Source of the DNA: CBDCUW01 sp965222745
GTDB lineage: Bacteria; Planctomycetota; Planctomycetia; Pirellulales; Pirellulaceae
NCBI GenBank assembly: GCA_965222745.1
Contig: CBDCUW010000004.1
Location: 2,108,001-2,172,000 of the forward strand
DNA: 64,000 nt
Direction: 5' to 3'
Shown in pieces: positions 1 through 7,942 of this stretch. A program made the translations under genes and the position numbers. The notes beneath the pieces were generated by a model. That model was not told where the DNA came from and searched no databases. It was given only the letters and a program-made list of their open reading frames with translations. Each line of letters begins with the position of its first letter. Within the stretch, counting starts at the first letter, position 1.

Positions 1-2
1 CA

Positions 3-263
3 GGTAGCGGAATTTGGAAACGACCCGAAATCGATCCTTACAATTTCATGTCCCGAGTGAAAATTCCAGTCCTGATGATCAACGGCCGCTACGACGCAGT
101 CTTTCCTGTCGAGGAAGGGCAATTGCCGTACTTCGAACACCTGGGGACACCGGAGCCACACAAGAAGCGGCTACATTTTGACGGAGGACATGGCATCCCT
201 TCCCAGGAAGCTGTCGAAGCAATGGACGAATGGCTGAAAGCCGAACTGCCACGACGTGATTAG
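3..263 (+). CDS. Alpha/beta hydrolase C-terminus (5' end outside the window)
   Basis: The reading frame is open from the window edge, so only about the last 86 residues are visible. The fragment shows the end of an alpha/beta-hydrolase fold: a core strand followed by NGRYDAVFPVE, whose Asp fits the catalytic acid, and then FDGGHG, whose His fits the catalytic base. In planctomycetes and acidobacteria this exact style of tail (a 'LGTPEPHK' stretch followed by the His) is common in hydrolase domains fused to Ser/Thr protein kinases, so the missing part may include a kinase. That is an inference. The nucleophile lies outside the window. A free-standing dienelactone-hydrolase-like enzyme is the alternative. 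Confidence 0.75.
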   Translation, partial: GSGIWKRPEIDPYNFMSRVKIPVLMINGRYDAVFPVEEGQLPYFEHLGTPEPHKKRLHFDGGHGIPSQEAVEAMDEWLKAELPRRD

Positions 264-666
264 AAAACGAAGCAGTTCCATTCACAACGACTGGAACTTG
301 AGATGTCTTGTCGAAGGAAATGCTCTTCCCAAGTTCTGTTCCTGATGGCGGTAGTGCCATCATCCTTGCCTGTGGAGCAGTGCTCGCGCAGAATCCGGCG
401 GCGGAAGGTTCATTCCAGGCAAGCTGGCCCCGAGTTCGCGGGACCTAAGGATCCAGAGGGGTGCGATCATTTGATCAAGCTCGTTTCTTGCAACATAGTA
501 TGGAATCAACTATAAGCGTTTTCAATCATACCTATTTTATCTGTTGTAACGCATGGATTTACCTTTTGATAGTCGCATCGTTGGGTAGCCAGCTGTTAAA
601 TTAATGGTTTGTTACAACCTGTAGCATCAGGTCATTCGAACAGCGATTTCCCTGGAGTGCAGTACT
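264..666. other. AT-rich intergenic region upstream of the protease module
   Basis: About 400 bases without a convincing gene. Composition becomes clearly AT-rich from about 500 onward, unlike most of the window. Two copies of GTTGTAAC lie in inverted orientation at 543-550 and 611-618, about 60 bases apart, just ahead of the Trypco1-like gene. They could be regulator half-sites, but no regulator gene is adjacent. No tRNA, integrase or direct repeat marking an insertion boundary was seen. Confidence 0.5.
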
Positions 667-1014
667 GTGGCGAAACGCAAAAAGTCTGCCGTAATTGAGC
701 TACCTATTCTAACCCAAGAAGAAGTTGCGACTCCTGCTAGCTTGAAAGGCCGTGCAATCAAGTCTGTTGCGTCGGTACTAAAAGGAGTCGCTATTGATGA
801 AAAGTCGCTTGGTGAATGCATTGACGCGGCCGCCCAAGTAATGTCGTTTGGAATGGGCCAGCTACGGCGACTGCCCAATGTTGAAGTCGATGCAATCTCG
901 TTTCAGATTGGCGTTGGCGCAAATGGTACGGTTGGGTTTGGTGGAACCGGCGGTGGGGTTGAGGTAGTTGCAAATTTGACGTTGACGCTAAAAGCAACAT
1001 CGTTGGAGGAGTAG
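667..1014 (+). CDS. Trypco1-like (CU044_2847 family-like) small protein
   Basis: A 115-residue soluble protein with no signal peptide. The second half runs from a helix into VEVDAISFQIGVGANG, a glycine-rich turn, and a final strand NLTLTLKA. This matches my memory of the Trypco1 family, in which an 'EVEFGLKLSAEAG...KVTLTW' pattern ends a roughly 100-residue domain. Trypco1 (trypsin-co-occurring domain 1) is known from bacterial conflict systems where it is encoded beside or fused to proteases. The N-terminus is basic (MAKRKK). The GTG start has a good ribosome-binding site (GGAG, nine bases upstream). The stop lies seven bases before the subtilase start, so the two are almost certainly co-transcribed. 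Family assignment is by pattern only, and the fold is unverified. Confidence 0.6.
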   Translation: MAKRKKSAVIELPILTQEEVATPASLKGRAIKSVASVLKGVAIDEKSLGECIDAAAQVMSFGMGQLRRLPNVEVDAISFQIGVGANGTVGFGGTGGGVEVVANLTLTLKATSLEE

Positions 1015-1021
1015 TTGAACA

Positions 1022-2707
1022 ATGGCTCGATGGCACGAAGACACTGCGATTGTTGGCTTTCATGGCGATGTAGATATTCACAACGCACGTGAACTTCTGC
1101 GACCTGCGCCCGGATTTCGTCGCGTGGAGAGGATGCTACGCGTTTCTTCAGCAACTCTGGTTTCGATTGAAGAGGGGAGTTTTGAACGATTCTCGATTAT
1201 GGCTCGCGAATTGCCTCGCGTGGCGTATGCGCATCCTAACTACCGTTTAAGACCTGCTACCTTTAGTGACGCAGTGCATAGCGAGTATACGTGTGGGAAT
1301 TGGGTGACTTTGCTGCGAGATCAACATGACCTGGGAGAATCGAGGTTAGAGCACGGCGAGGGAGTGCGGATCGCGATTGTTGATAGCGGCATTTCACCTC
1401 ACCCATATCTACCCGCAACCTCGTTTGACGAATTGAATACACGACGAGATTGGCTCGAAAGATTTCCTCCAGCAGCAAGCGGATCAGTCAAAGCGATAAA
1501 CGCGCTCGAACGTTTGGCACTTGCCGAAACATCTAAACTTCCGCTCGCAAGCAGGTCGACAATCGGGACACAGACTACCTATCAAAATGTGGCACGTCGG
1601 GAAGTAGCCACCTTCGAGAAGGAATTCAATGATCAATGGTCGGAGACCGTGAAGGAGTGGTACAAAGAAGAAAGGCACAAGCTTTCGTCCAAGCAAATTA
1701 CAGCGCAAGAAGTCTCTGATCCGCCAGACCCGTGGATTTACCGGAATTTCCTTGGGGCGTTAAGGCGCATCAGTACTGATAGTCGCAACTTTGTTGATCA
1801 TGACCTGAATGTTGATGACAACCATGGGCATGGAACAGCGGTCGCAGGGCTGTTGTCAGGTTGGTGCTCTGCGAACGCTCTGCGCCTAGACCCCAAGCTG
1901 GCGAACTACTACTTTCCGGTAGAGGGTATTGTCCCGTCCGCCGAACTGGTGATCCTCAAGGCATTCGACACGGAGGACAAAGGCCCCCACAGTAATTCGC
2001 TCTGGACGGTGCTTGAAGCTCTTGAGCACGTGGAAATACTCGATGCTCCAGTGCAGGTTGTTTACATCGGGTGGACCATTCCCGGACGATGGCTACACGG
2101 GACTCAGCCGATTGCCCTAAGCAACCAGATTGATCGACTTGCGCAAATGAATGTCGCGGTTGTCTGCCCAGCTGGCAACGATGGGTACAACGATCTGGAT
2201 TTCCCTGCTGCCTGTGAGCATGCTATGGCAGTCACATGTTCCCAACTAAACGACAATGAATCGGTCTCGCTTCATAGTGACAGTAACTCGGCTGATCCAC
2301 AAGACCCGGTGCAAGATGTCTTTCTTACCGCAGTGGCGGAGAAAGAGCGACATCAAGTAATCAGTACGGCGCTCGGCTGTGGGTTTGCTTCGTTTGGAAA
2401 TACGTCGGCGGCAGCTGCGATTGTTGCTGGGATTCTCGCTAGACGGATTTCCGATGATTACATATCAGCCGTGCGCAGACAAACCACAGACGCTTGGCGA
2501 ACATCAGTTGAAAGCGGTCTCCCGCAAAAGCTCGCACCATCCAAGGATACTAGGCGCTATTTGTCTCTCTCGGCTTTAAAGCAAGAAGCAATAGCGGCAG
2601 CTGACAAAGCAGCGATTCTCGGTGCACCTGCCGGTAGCCTTTTGAGCTTGCCACCGACGTTTCCCAGCGAGTTTGGAGGTGGAATCATACAGGGAATCCC
2701 CAAGTAG
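1022..2707 (+). CDS. Cytoplasmic subtilisin-like serine protease (S8) with I9-like prodomain
   Basis: 561 residues. Residues about 1-78 resemble an inhibitor-I9-type propeptide, ending PRVAYAHPNYRL. The S8 catalytic set is complete: Asp121 in AIVDSGI, His270 in NHGHGTAVAGL, oxyanion Asn386 in PAGNDG and Ser462 in GNTSAAAA. There is no signal peptide or membrane segment, so the enzyme should act in the cytoplasm. An unusual, charged, helix-rich insertion of about 120 residues (roughly 135-255) separates the Asp and His blocks. A C-terminal extension of about 75 residues follows the Ser block. Pairing with the Trypco1-like gene suggests a controlled protease used as an effector or activator in a conflict system. 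Target and trigger are unknown. A housekeeping protease is less likely given the partner and the accessory-looking DNA. Confidence 0.85.
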   Translation: MARWHEDTAIVGFHGDVDIHNARELLRPAPGFRRVERMLRVSSATLVSIEEGSFERFSIMARELPRVAYAHPNYRLRPATFSDAVHSEYTCGNWVTLLRDQHDLGESRLEHGEGVRIAIVDSGISPHPYLPATSFDELNTRRDWLERFPPAASGSVKAINALERLALAETSKLPLASRSTIGTQTTYQNVARREVATFEKEFNDQWSETVKEWYKEERHKLSSKQITAQEVSDPPDPWIYRNFLGALRRISTDSRNFVDHDLNVDDNHGHGTAVAGLLSGWCSANALRLDPKLANYYFPVEGIVPSAELVILKAFDTEDKGPHSNSLWTVLEALEHVEILDAPVQVVYIGWTIPGRWLHGTQPIALSNQIDRLAQMNVAVVCPAGNDGYNDLDFPAACEHAMAVTCSQLNDNESVSLHSDSNSADPQDPVQDVFLTAVAEKERHQVISTALGCGFASFGNTSAAAAIVAGILARRISDDYISAVRRQTTDAWRTSVESGLPQKLAPSKDTRRYLSLSALKQEAIAAADKAAILGAPAGSLLSLPPTFPSEFGGGIIQGIPK

Positions 2708-2931
2708 AAGAACTGCTGTGACGCGCAAACCCCAGCGATGTGCTCGCCGATCGCTGGATCAAGCTCAAAGCCAACCCCAAGCACCGATGCGTTATTGCTG
2801 ATCAGCGGGCTAACGGCCATTCAAGCTGCGCCTACAAAGATCCCAGGAACCAACCTGGGTAATCCGACGTCAGGTTGCAACCTCCTTATTTGGCTCGGAC
2901 GCAAGACACAGCCGGTCGCTGACCATCGGCT
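2708..2931. other. Intergenic region with a small perfect hairpin
   Basis: Convergent interval between the subtilase gene and the minus-strand secreted-protein set. A perfect six-base inverted repeat (CCCAGG, six-base loop, CCTGGG) lies at 2842-2859. It has no following T-run on either strand, so it is not a convincing intrinsic terminator. Short open frames here show no recognisable product. Confidence 0.35.
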
Positions 2932-3888
2932 CTACTTTGTTGCCGGGGCAGCCTCTTTGCTCTTTCTCGCGATTGCTATGCCTTCATCGAGGTATTTCTG
3001 AATCCTGATAACCCCAGAAATTGTCGGTTTGTCCGGGATGTCTTGGTCAAAATCACTCCAGAAAAACTCTCCATCGACCAGCTTTTGTCCGAGATCAAAT
3101 CCTGTTTCCTTACGTCGTATGATGCCTGTTTCCGTGGAAATGTGAAAAGGACGTATGTTCTCGCGGAACGGTTCCCACATGGTGCGTTGCGTCCAGTACC
3201 GCTTGAGCTCTCCAGTAACCGACCGGTCAAGAGTAATCAGCTGTGTCGCATAGTCCGGCAACCGAAATTGCCAGGTATGAATCGAATATCGCTTTGCCGA
3301 TTCTTCGTGTCGGACAACGTAACGAATGGATCCGGGCGACGGTTCCACTTTGATTGTTGTGTTTGGATGCATAATCGTCGCCTTGAGCCGTTTCAGTGAT
3401 TGCTTGGAGTCAACAAACAGCCGATACGGAACGACGCTCAGAATCTCGGGTGATGGAACGCGTACTTGGGCAGCCGCCTGCTTAAATGATTCATACCGCC
3501 TCGGCGGGCCAAGCCGCACTCCGTCAAACACAGAAAGCTCTCGACCAATGACTTCGGCGGCGAAATATCGCAGCGACCCGGGTGTTGCTTGGTCGTCGAA
3601 TGCCTCCTTCTTCTCGCAGAATGCCCATCTCAAGTACTCTCGCTCACCGTCGAATTGCACTCGGAAATCAAGATTTGAAGATGCAACGATCTCGTCCTCG
3701 AACTGGGAGGTCGTTTCGTTCCTTCCGATGAGATCATAAGGTGTTGCCAAGTTAGCAGCGGCGATAGCACCATCCAGCGTCTCAACCAGTTCAATGACCA
3801 AGCTCGAACTTGCCTCATCGTCGCTGTGAACATCAGCGATCGTGACGATTGCGCCAATAGCTAGAAAGACACATCGAAGTGTGTTCAT
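2932..3888 (-). CDS. Secreted hypothetical protein
   Basis: About 318 residues starting MNTLRCVFLAIGAIVTIADVHS, a plausible signal peptide. This start is preferred over an upstream in-frame ATG that would overlap the preceding gene and add an acidic stretch before the hydrophobic core. The rest is soluble, of mixed alpha/beta character, with no motif I recognise. It is the last gene of a tightly packed set with the cysteine-rich protein and the DUF1573 protein, starting 14 bases after the former. That suggests a shared job at the cell envelope or outside the cell. Function is unknown. Confidence 0.7.
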   Translation of the reverse strand: MNTLRCVFLAIGAIVTIADVHSDDEASSSLVIELVETLDGAIAAANLATPYDLIGRNETTSQFEDEIVASSNLDFRVQFDGEREYLRWAFCEKKEAFDDQATPGSLRYFAAEVIGRELSVFDGVRLGPPRRYESFKQAAAQVRVPSPEILSVVPYRLFVDSKQSLKRLKATIMHPNTTIKVEPSPGSIRYVVRHEESAKRYSIHTWQFRLPDYATQLITLDRSVTGELKRYWTQRTMWEPFRENIRPFHISTETGIIRRKETGFDLGQKLVDGEFFWSDFDQDIPDKPTISGVIRIQKYLDEGIAIARKSKEAAPATK

Positions 3889-3902
3889 TGCAACGTCTTC
3901 AT

Positions 3903-4328
3903 TTAGGGGCAAGGTTGAGCACTGACTGTGTACATGTCGCTGTAGGTGGGCATGCCAAAGTTGTTGAACACTCCGTTACCCTCGCAGTAGTCATCCAAGC
4001 AGAACTCGTCGTAATTGATACAGGTCTCCGCGACTGTACAATATGCATAGTCCGTATAGTCCGTATCGTGATCATCTTCTCCTGTTTCAAGCCCTTCTAC
4101 CGGACGGGCTTCCTTCCAGGTGCCATTCGACGGTTTTGTTCCAAATTCCTTTTGGCAAATCGAAACTCCCCCCATTTCCGTGCATGGGGTGGGATCGCAA
4201 AGACTAGAGGTACCCGAGCAGTATTTGAGCTCCAGATACCAGCATTCGCCAAATGCACTTGATTGAAACACGGCGCAAATTGCCACTGTCACGATGGCAC
4301 TCAAAAGGGTTTCTGTTTTTACTTTCAT
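3903..4328 (-). CDS. Small secreted cysteine-rich protein
   Basis: 141 residues. Residues 1-27 form a signal peptide (hydrophobic core AIVTVAICAVF, probable cleavage after SAFG). The mature part has ten cysteines, at 29, 37, 44, 49, 58, 97, 103, 110, 115 and 140. They form two groups around an acidic, tyrosine-rich linker (EDDHDTDYTDY). An even cysteine number and export suggest disulphide bonding or metal binding. The ATG overlaps the stop of the upstream DUF1573 gene in a TAATG arrangement, so the two are translationally coupled. The gene organisation recalls Bacteroidetes loci where DUF1573 proteins sit with short secreted peptides of the NVEALA type. The sequence itself does not carry that signature. 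No family recognised. Confidence 0.75.
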   Translation of the reverse strand: MKVKTETLLSAIVTVAICAVFQSSAFGECWYLELKYCSGTSSLCDPTPCTEMGGVSICQKEFGTKPSNGTWKEARPVEGLETGEDDHDTDYTDYAYCTVAETCINYDEFCLDDYCEGNGVFNNFGMPTYSDMYTVSAQPCP

Positions 4329-5386
4329 TATTCTGACCCCTGAAAAAAGTATGGTACGATTCTCTTTATGTTGTCGCCGCCATGCGTGATGGTGAGTTCA
4401 GCTTGCTTTTTGCTTGGTTGTTGACGAGCGTCCCCGAATCGCAATCTGCCGACTTGTTCTTCATTGAGCGCAAACTCAACCCTGAACACCGACGCCCCGA
4501 TTCGTTTTACAACACACGGAAGGTGAGTGTCACGCGCCATCGCTCTTACCGTGCAGGACTCGTCCTTGCATTCGTCCTTGGTGCAGCGAATGTAAACATT
4601 TGCGTTGTGCTGCGACGTGCCAAGTGTTTGGATGAATCGAATCGATCGAGGATGAACCCGGATGGCGTCTTCGCGCTCAAGAATCAAAGGAATGGATTGG
4701 ACGTTTCCAGTGCCCAGATTCACAATGTCGAGTTGGCCGAACAAGCGATTGAATTTGTTCTTACCCGCTAGCGCTAGCTCAATCGTTCCGCGTAGTTCAG
4801 CTCGCTCGCGATCGACTTTGTAGCTGAACCTAGCATCGATGCCTTTTGCTTCAATAGCGAAGGCGTCATCCTTCACATCTTGTCCGACATGAAACGGGAT
4901 TGTGAATTCTTCGGTATCAGCGTCTGATTCAAATCCCACGTTTAGTACGCGAACCGGACTACCTACATAGCGAGGAAACCCGTAGGTAAGCGCAACTGAT
5001 AGCGAATGATGGTCCTTGTCGTAGAATAAGATGCGTCCCCCTCCACGCGTGCCGACAGGAGTTCGCGGGGCCTGCAGCTTAACGTGCATGACCAGCTTCC
5101 CACCCGGTTCGACGACGCCTGATTCAGGCGACAACTCTGTGCAATTGCAGGCCTTTTCAAGGCGATTGAACTGAATTTGTTGGTTGGTCGTGTTGACCAA
5201 GGTTACGACAAAACCGATTGATTCCGCCACAGAAACCGCACCTAAATCAATTGTGGCTTCGGGAACCGGTCTGTTCGCGCTTACAACGATATAGGCCTTT
5301 AAGGGTTTCGTTTTGGTGTTGTCATTCGCCGCTGCATCTAGTGCTAGAAAGGCGGTTATCAAAAAGAAGGTGAATAGATGTCGCAT
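4328..5386 (-). CDS. Secreted DUF1573-like protein
   Basis: 352 residues with signal peptide MRHLFTFFLITAFLALDAAA. Residues about 41-110 match the DUF1573 pattern: an IDLGAV strand, then FVVTLVNTTNQQIQF, a CNCTE motif (Cys80 and Cys82), and VVEPGGKLVMHV. DUF1573 is an immunoglobulin-like beta-sandwich common in Bacteroidetes and Planctomycetes exported proteins; its exact role is unknown. The C-terminal half has further beta-rich segments and a second cysteine group (CTKDECKDESC, about residue 268). First gene of the coupled three-gene set. The 300 bases upstream probably hold its promoter. Confidence 0.8.
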   Translation of the reverse strand: MRHLFTFFLITAFLALDAAANDNTKTKPLKAYIVVSANRPVPEATIDLGAVSVAESIGFVVTLVNTTNQQIQFNRLEKACNCTELSPESGVVEPGGKLVMHVKLQAPRTPVGTRGGGRILFYDKDHHSLSVALTYGFPRYVGSPVRVLNVGFESDADTEEFTIPFHVGQDVKDDAFAIEAKGIDARFSYKVDRERAELRGTIELALAGKNKFNRLFGQLDIVNLGTGNVQSIPLILEREDAIRVHPRSIRFIQTLGTSQHNANVYIRCTKDECKDESCTVRAMARDTHLPCVVKRIGASVFRVEFALNEEQVGRLRFGDARQQPSKKQAELTITHGGDNIKRIVPYFFQGSE

Positions 5387-5687
5387 TGAACCATGAACTC
5401 GCAGCAGTAATTTGAATCCGCGAAAAAAACTTGGCGGTTCGCAGGTTGCTCACAACTTTCCACGCTGGTAGGAGGGTTTAATCCGGAGTAGTCAATTTGT
5501 TGTAAATTCCTGGGGACCGGCAATCTGTCGTATGCCATGTTCACTATCGCAACAAGCACGCTGCCAATTCATGTCGGCAGTATTAGCCTCATCAGGAGGC
5601 ACGCGTTTGAAATGGGTGAGGTTGTTCAATTGAAGAATGCCCCAATCATCTGTTAGAAATACGCTCACTAAGAATGGAGTGAGAACC
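5387..5687. other. Divergent intergenic region, probable promoters
   Basis: About 300 relatively AT-rich bases between the minus-strand DUF1573 operon and the plus-strand small membrane-protein candidate. Promoters for both should lie here, but I cannot point to convincing -35/-10 pairs. No RNA gene or repeat was recognised. Confidence 0.4.
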
Positions 5688-5882
5688 GTGAAATATATAG
5701 ATCTCGCTTCGGAAGTGCAAATTTTTTTCTGGAGTGCTTCACTGATTTTAGTGGCAGGCAAAGTCGGGCTTTTTTCGTCGATCTTAGAGCATTTCCAGGG
5801 CCTCGCCCGCAACATAGGCGACGAGGCCGTCGATCCCGTACTGACCTGGCTACGCTGGGAGCGAGGGATCCCCCGTTCTTAG
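5688..5882 (+). CDS. Possible small membrane protein or truncated MauE/DoxX-like fragment
   Basis: A 64-residue frame starting at GTG, with a well-placed ribosome-binding site (GGAG, eight bases upstream). It reads VKYIDLASEVQIFFW, then a hydrophobic segment SASLILVAGKVGLF, then a soluble tail. A first helix with 'AGKVGLFSSILEHF' faintly recalls the beginning of MauE/DoxX-like membrane proteins that often accompany DUF1573 genes. If so, this is a truncated copy, since those proteins have four helices. It is also followed by a degraded gene, which supports a decaying locus. Low confidence; it may be a non-functional frame. Confidence 0.35.
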   Translation: MKYIDLASEVQIFFWSASLILVAGKVGLFSSILEHFQGLARNIGDEAVDPVLTWLRWERGIPRS

Positions 5883-6000
5883 AGATTCGCGCAGCCCTTC
5901 TATATCGTCCTTTGATAAGGAATTCAGCAGCAACCGCGTTAGCTGTCCGATTCCACTGATTGATTGGATTGACTGTGGAGTGCTTTCTGGGGTGCCGTCG

Positions 6001-6241
6001 CGGACGAAGGCGAGAATCCCCGTGTTTTGGCCGTTTGCTGCTGTCCTGGTCGGACAGCGTCTCTATGTCGTGTCCGGTGATGGCCGGGTTACGGTGATCG
6101 ACGTTATCGACTGACCGGCCGGTGGTACTTGCAAGCAGCGACCTAGAGTGGCCTGTCTTCGCTACGCCTGACGTTGTTGGTGGTATCCTCTATCTGCGCA
6201 CGTCGCAGCGACTGTATGCGTGCTCAAAAAATCGGCGGCGA
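6001..6241 (+). pseudogene. Remnant of a PQQ-like beta-propeller repeat protein, frameshifted
   Basis: Two stretches in different frames read as consecutive blades of an outer-membrane-assembly/PQQ-like propeller. One frame gives PFAAVLVGQRLYVVSGDGRV, then TVIDVID and a stop near 6112. The next frame gives VVLASSDLEWPVFATPDVVG, then ILYLRTSQRLYAC. The pattern 'VxxGxRLYVxSxDGxVxVID' followed by 'LASxDLxxPVFATPxVxxGxLYLRTxxxLYxC' is the usual C-terminus of planctomycete PQQ-binding-like beta-propeller proteins. The 5' part is missing and a frameshift separates the two blades, so this is a dead fragment. It overlaps the upstream region of the PNPOx-like gene. Confidence 0.6.
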
Positions 6242-6293
6242 AATGATGCTCAACGAAACCACGTCAAACTCCCACCAGATTCCGGTACCTGCC

Positions 6294-6848
6294 ATGGCAA
6301 AAGTGTATGACGAATTGGATGACCGTCTGTGTCGGTTCATCGCAGAGCAGAAGCTGTTTTTTGTCGGCTCGGCGCCCCGCGACGACCAGGGACTTGTCAA
6401 CGTTTCTCCCAAAGGCATGGACGCCTTGCGCATCCTTGATTCAACCACGGTCGCCTATCTCGATTTCACCGGCAGCGGTATCGAATCGGTTGCGCACGTG
6501 AAAGAGAACGGGCGATTGGTGATCATGTTTTGTTCATTCGACAAATCGCCCATGATTCTGCGGCTCCACGGTCGGGCCACCGTGACTGAGCGACATGATC
6601 CACAGTGGCAGGAACTGCAGTCTCATTTTCCACCGTCGCGTATGGCCCGCTGCATCATCAAAATGTCTGTCACGCGCATTGCCGATTCGTGCGGCTGGGG
6701 TGTGCCAATGTACGACTACGTTGGAGAACGAGACCAGTATCGAAAATACAGCGATCAAATCGATGATGCCGGTTTGCGACAGGCACAGCTGGAATCCAAC
6801 CTGAAGAGCATCAATGGTTTGCCGGGACTGGAGAAGCCCTCCATTTAG
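6294..6848 (+). CDS. Pyridoxamine 5'-phosphate oxidase-fold family protein
   Basis: 184 residues from MAKVYDELDDRLCRFI. The sequence follows a known PNPOx-like subfamily: FFVGSAP near the N-terminus, VNVSPKGMD, then VAYLDFTGSGIESVAHVKEN, then a catalytic-domain strand 'LHGRATV', and VTRIADSCGWGVPMYDYVGE near the end. Such proteins bind flavin (FMN or F420) in a split barrel. The physiological substrate is not known, and this is not the vitamin B6 PdxH enzyme proper. The start is chosen because relatives begin at this methionine; upstream in-frame starts would lie in the propeller remnant. Confidence 0.85.
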   Translation: MAKVYDELDDRLCRFIAEQKLFFVGSAPRDDQGLVNVSPKGMDALRILDSTTVAYLDFTGSGIESVAHVKENGRLVIMFCSFDKSPMILRLHGRATVTERHDPQWQELQSHFPPSRMARCIIKMSVTRIADSCGWGVPMYDYVGERDQYRKYSDQIDDAGLRQAQLESNLKSINGLPGLEKPSI

Positions 6849-6877
6849 GAGTTGTTTCGCAGCCGATTCGTTTCGCG

Positions 6878-7789
6878 TCACCAGGGCCGATAGAACTTGC
6901 GGTTGTTCAGCGAATACTCTCGGCGTTGTTGTCGTCCTATCAGCCAGCGTTTCGTCGTCTCCGGCAGACGCTGGCCGATGGACCGCTTGAGATTGCCAGC
7001 AAGGCGTCGAAGCTTGCTGGTTGGGGCGGCCGGAGGGGGAACTGGCGGCTGCTGGTCGGTGTTCCAGAGCTGTTGATAATCGCTTTGCTGCGGCGGCGTT
7101 TCCAAGATCGGTGTGTCGGAGATCCGCCGAGCGACCACTTGGATCAGAATCGGATTGCTGCTGACCAGACCGACGCGGCAACCGACGGTATCGGGATCGG
7201 TCACCTCGTAGCATCGCTGTCGACTGGAGATCTCCGCGCCCGGAAAAGGATGTTCGACCAGGATGGCTCGCTCGATCTGGTATCCGTTGTCGGGCTGAAA
7301 AACGCGGAAGAACAGTTCGGGAGAAAACTGATAGAAACCGTGTCCGCAGTGATTGTTGGCCATCGTGGAGAGAACCACGCTGCCTCCCACGCGGACCATC
7401 TTCATGCAGTTGGCCAAGGCGACGGGGACATTGAAAATGTGTTCCAACGTTCCACCGTCGATGACCGCGTCAAACCGGTGCTGTAGCGAATCGTCGATCG
7501 GCTGGTTGAGATCATGAATCAAGGTCGCCGATTGGTAGTTCGACAAATCGATCGAATCCACTTGTGCGCTGCCCAGGCACTGTTGGAAGAAAGGTTCGGC
7601 GCATTCACCCCAGCCGATGGCGAGTCTTTGTAGTTCCTGCGACTGCGCTTCGAATTCGTTTGCCAGCGAATCGAGTTCTCCGCGGGTGACAAAAAACTGT
7701 TGCCTGCCCAGGGTAGCAACGTTCTGAAACGGCAGTCCCTCGCGACGTGCCGCCAAGAGCAACCGCGCGTTGCTGTAGATCAATCCCAT
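6878..7789 (-). CDS. SAM-dependent methyltransferase-like protein
   Basis: 303 residues, soluble. A SAM-type Rossmann core is recognisable but the glycine-rich motif is weak. Visible parts are VDSIDLSNYQSATLIHDLN (acidic motif after beta-2), FDAVIDGGTLEHIFN (motif IV-like), and MKMVRVGGSVVLSTMANN. The segment CGHGFYQFSPELFFRVF is typical of methyltransferase-like proteins found with surface-polysaccharide genes. The C-terminal 70 residues are basic and proline-rich, unlike a catalytic domain. There are no glycan genes nearby, so the substrate cannot be inferred. It converges with the PNPOx-like gene. Confidence 0.7.
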   Translation of the reverse strand: MGLIYSNARLLLAARREGLPFQNVATLGRQQFFVTRGELDSLANEFEAQSQELQRLAIGWGECAEPFFQQCLGSAQVDSIDLSNYQSATLIHDLNQPIDDSLQHRFDAVIDGGTLEHIFNVPVALANCMKMVRVGGSVVLSTMANNHCGHGFYQFSPELFFRVFQPDNGYQIERAILVEHPFPGAEISSRQRCYEVTDPDTVGCRVGLVSSNPILIQVVARRISDTPILETPPQQSDYQQLWNTDQQPPVPPPAAPTSKLRRLAGNLKRSIGQRLPETTKRWLIGRQQRREYSLNNRKFYRPW

Positions 7790-7942
7790 GTTCGCATCGA
7801 GTTCCCGGCCGGAGGTTTTGATGGTGGCCCATCAGTTTAGCCGGTCACTTCGACATCGATCAGGCTGCCTGCTCTACGATTCTTCGTTGCCTCTACCCCA
7901 ACCTTGCTGGTGGCAGAAAACGTCGATGTTTACTCTGTCTCA

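Noticed and set aside
303..515. Open frame of about 70 codons after the hydrolase tail
   Set aside because: No ribosome-binding site, no family pattern and unusual Arg/Ser-rich composition; looks like a chance frame.
2842..2859. Hairpin CCCAGG-loop-CCTGGG as an intrinsic terminator
   Set aside because: No T-run follows on either strand and the stem is only six base pairs.
2738..3001. Plus-strand open frame of 87 codons with a hydrophobic end
   Set aside because: Its second half is antisense to the secreted hypothetical gene and its composition is not protein-like; no family pattern.
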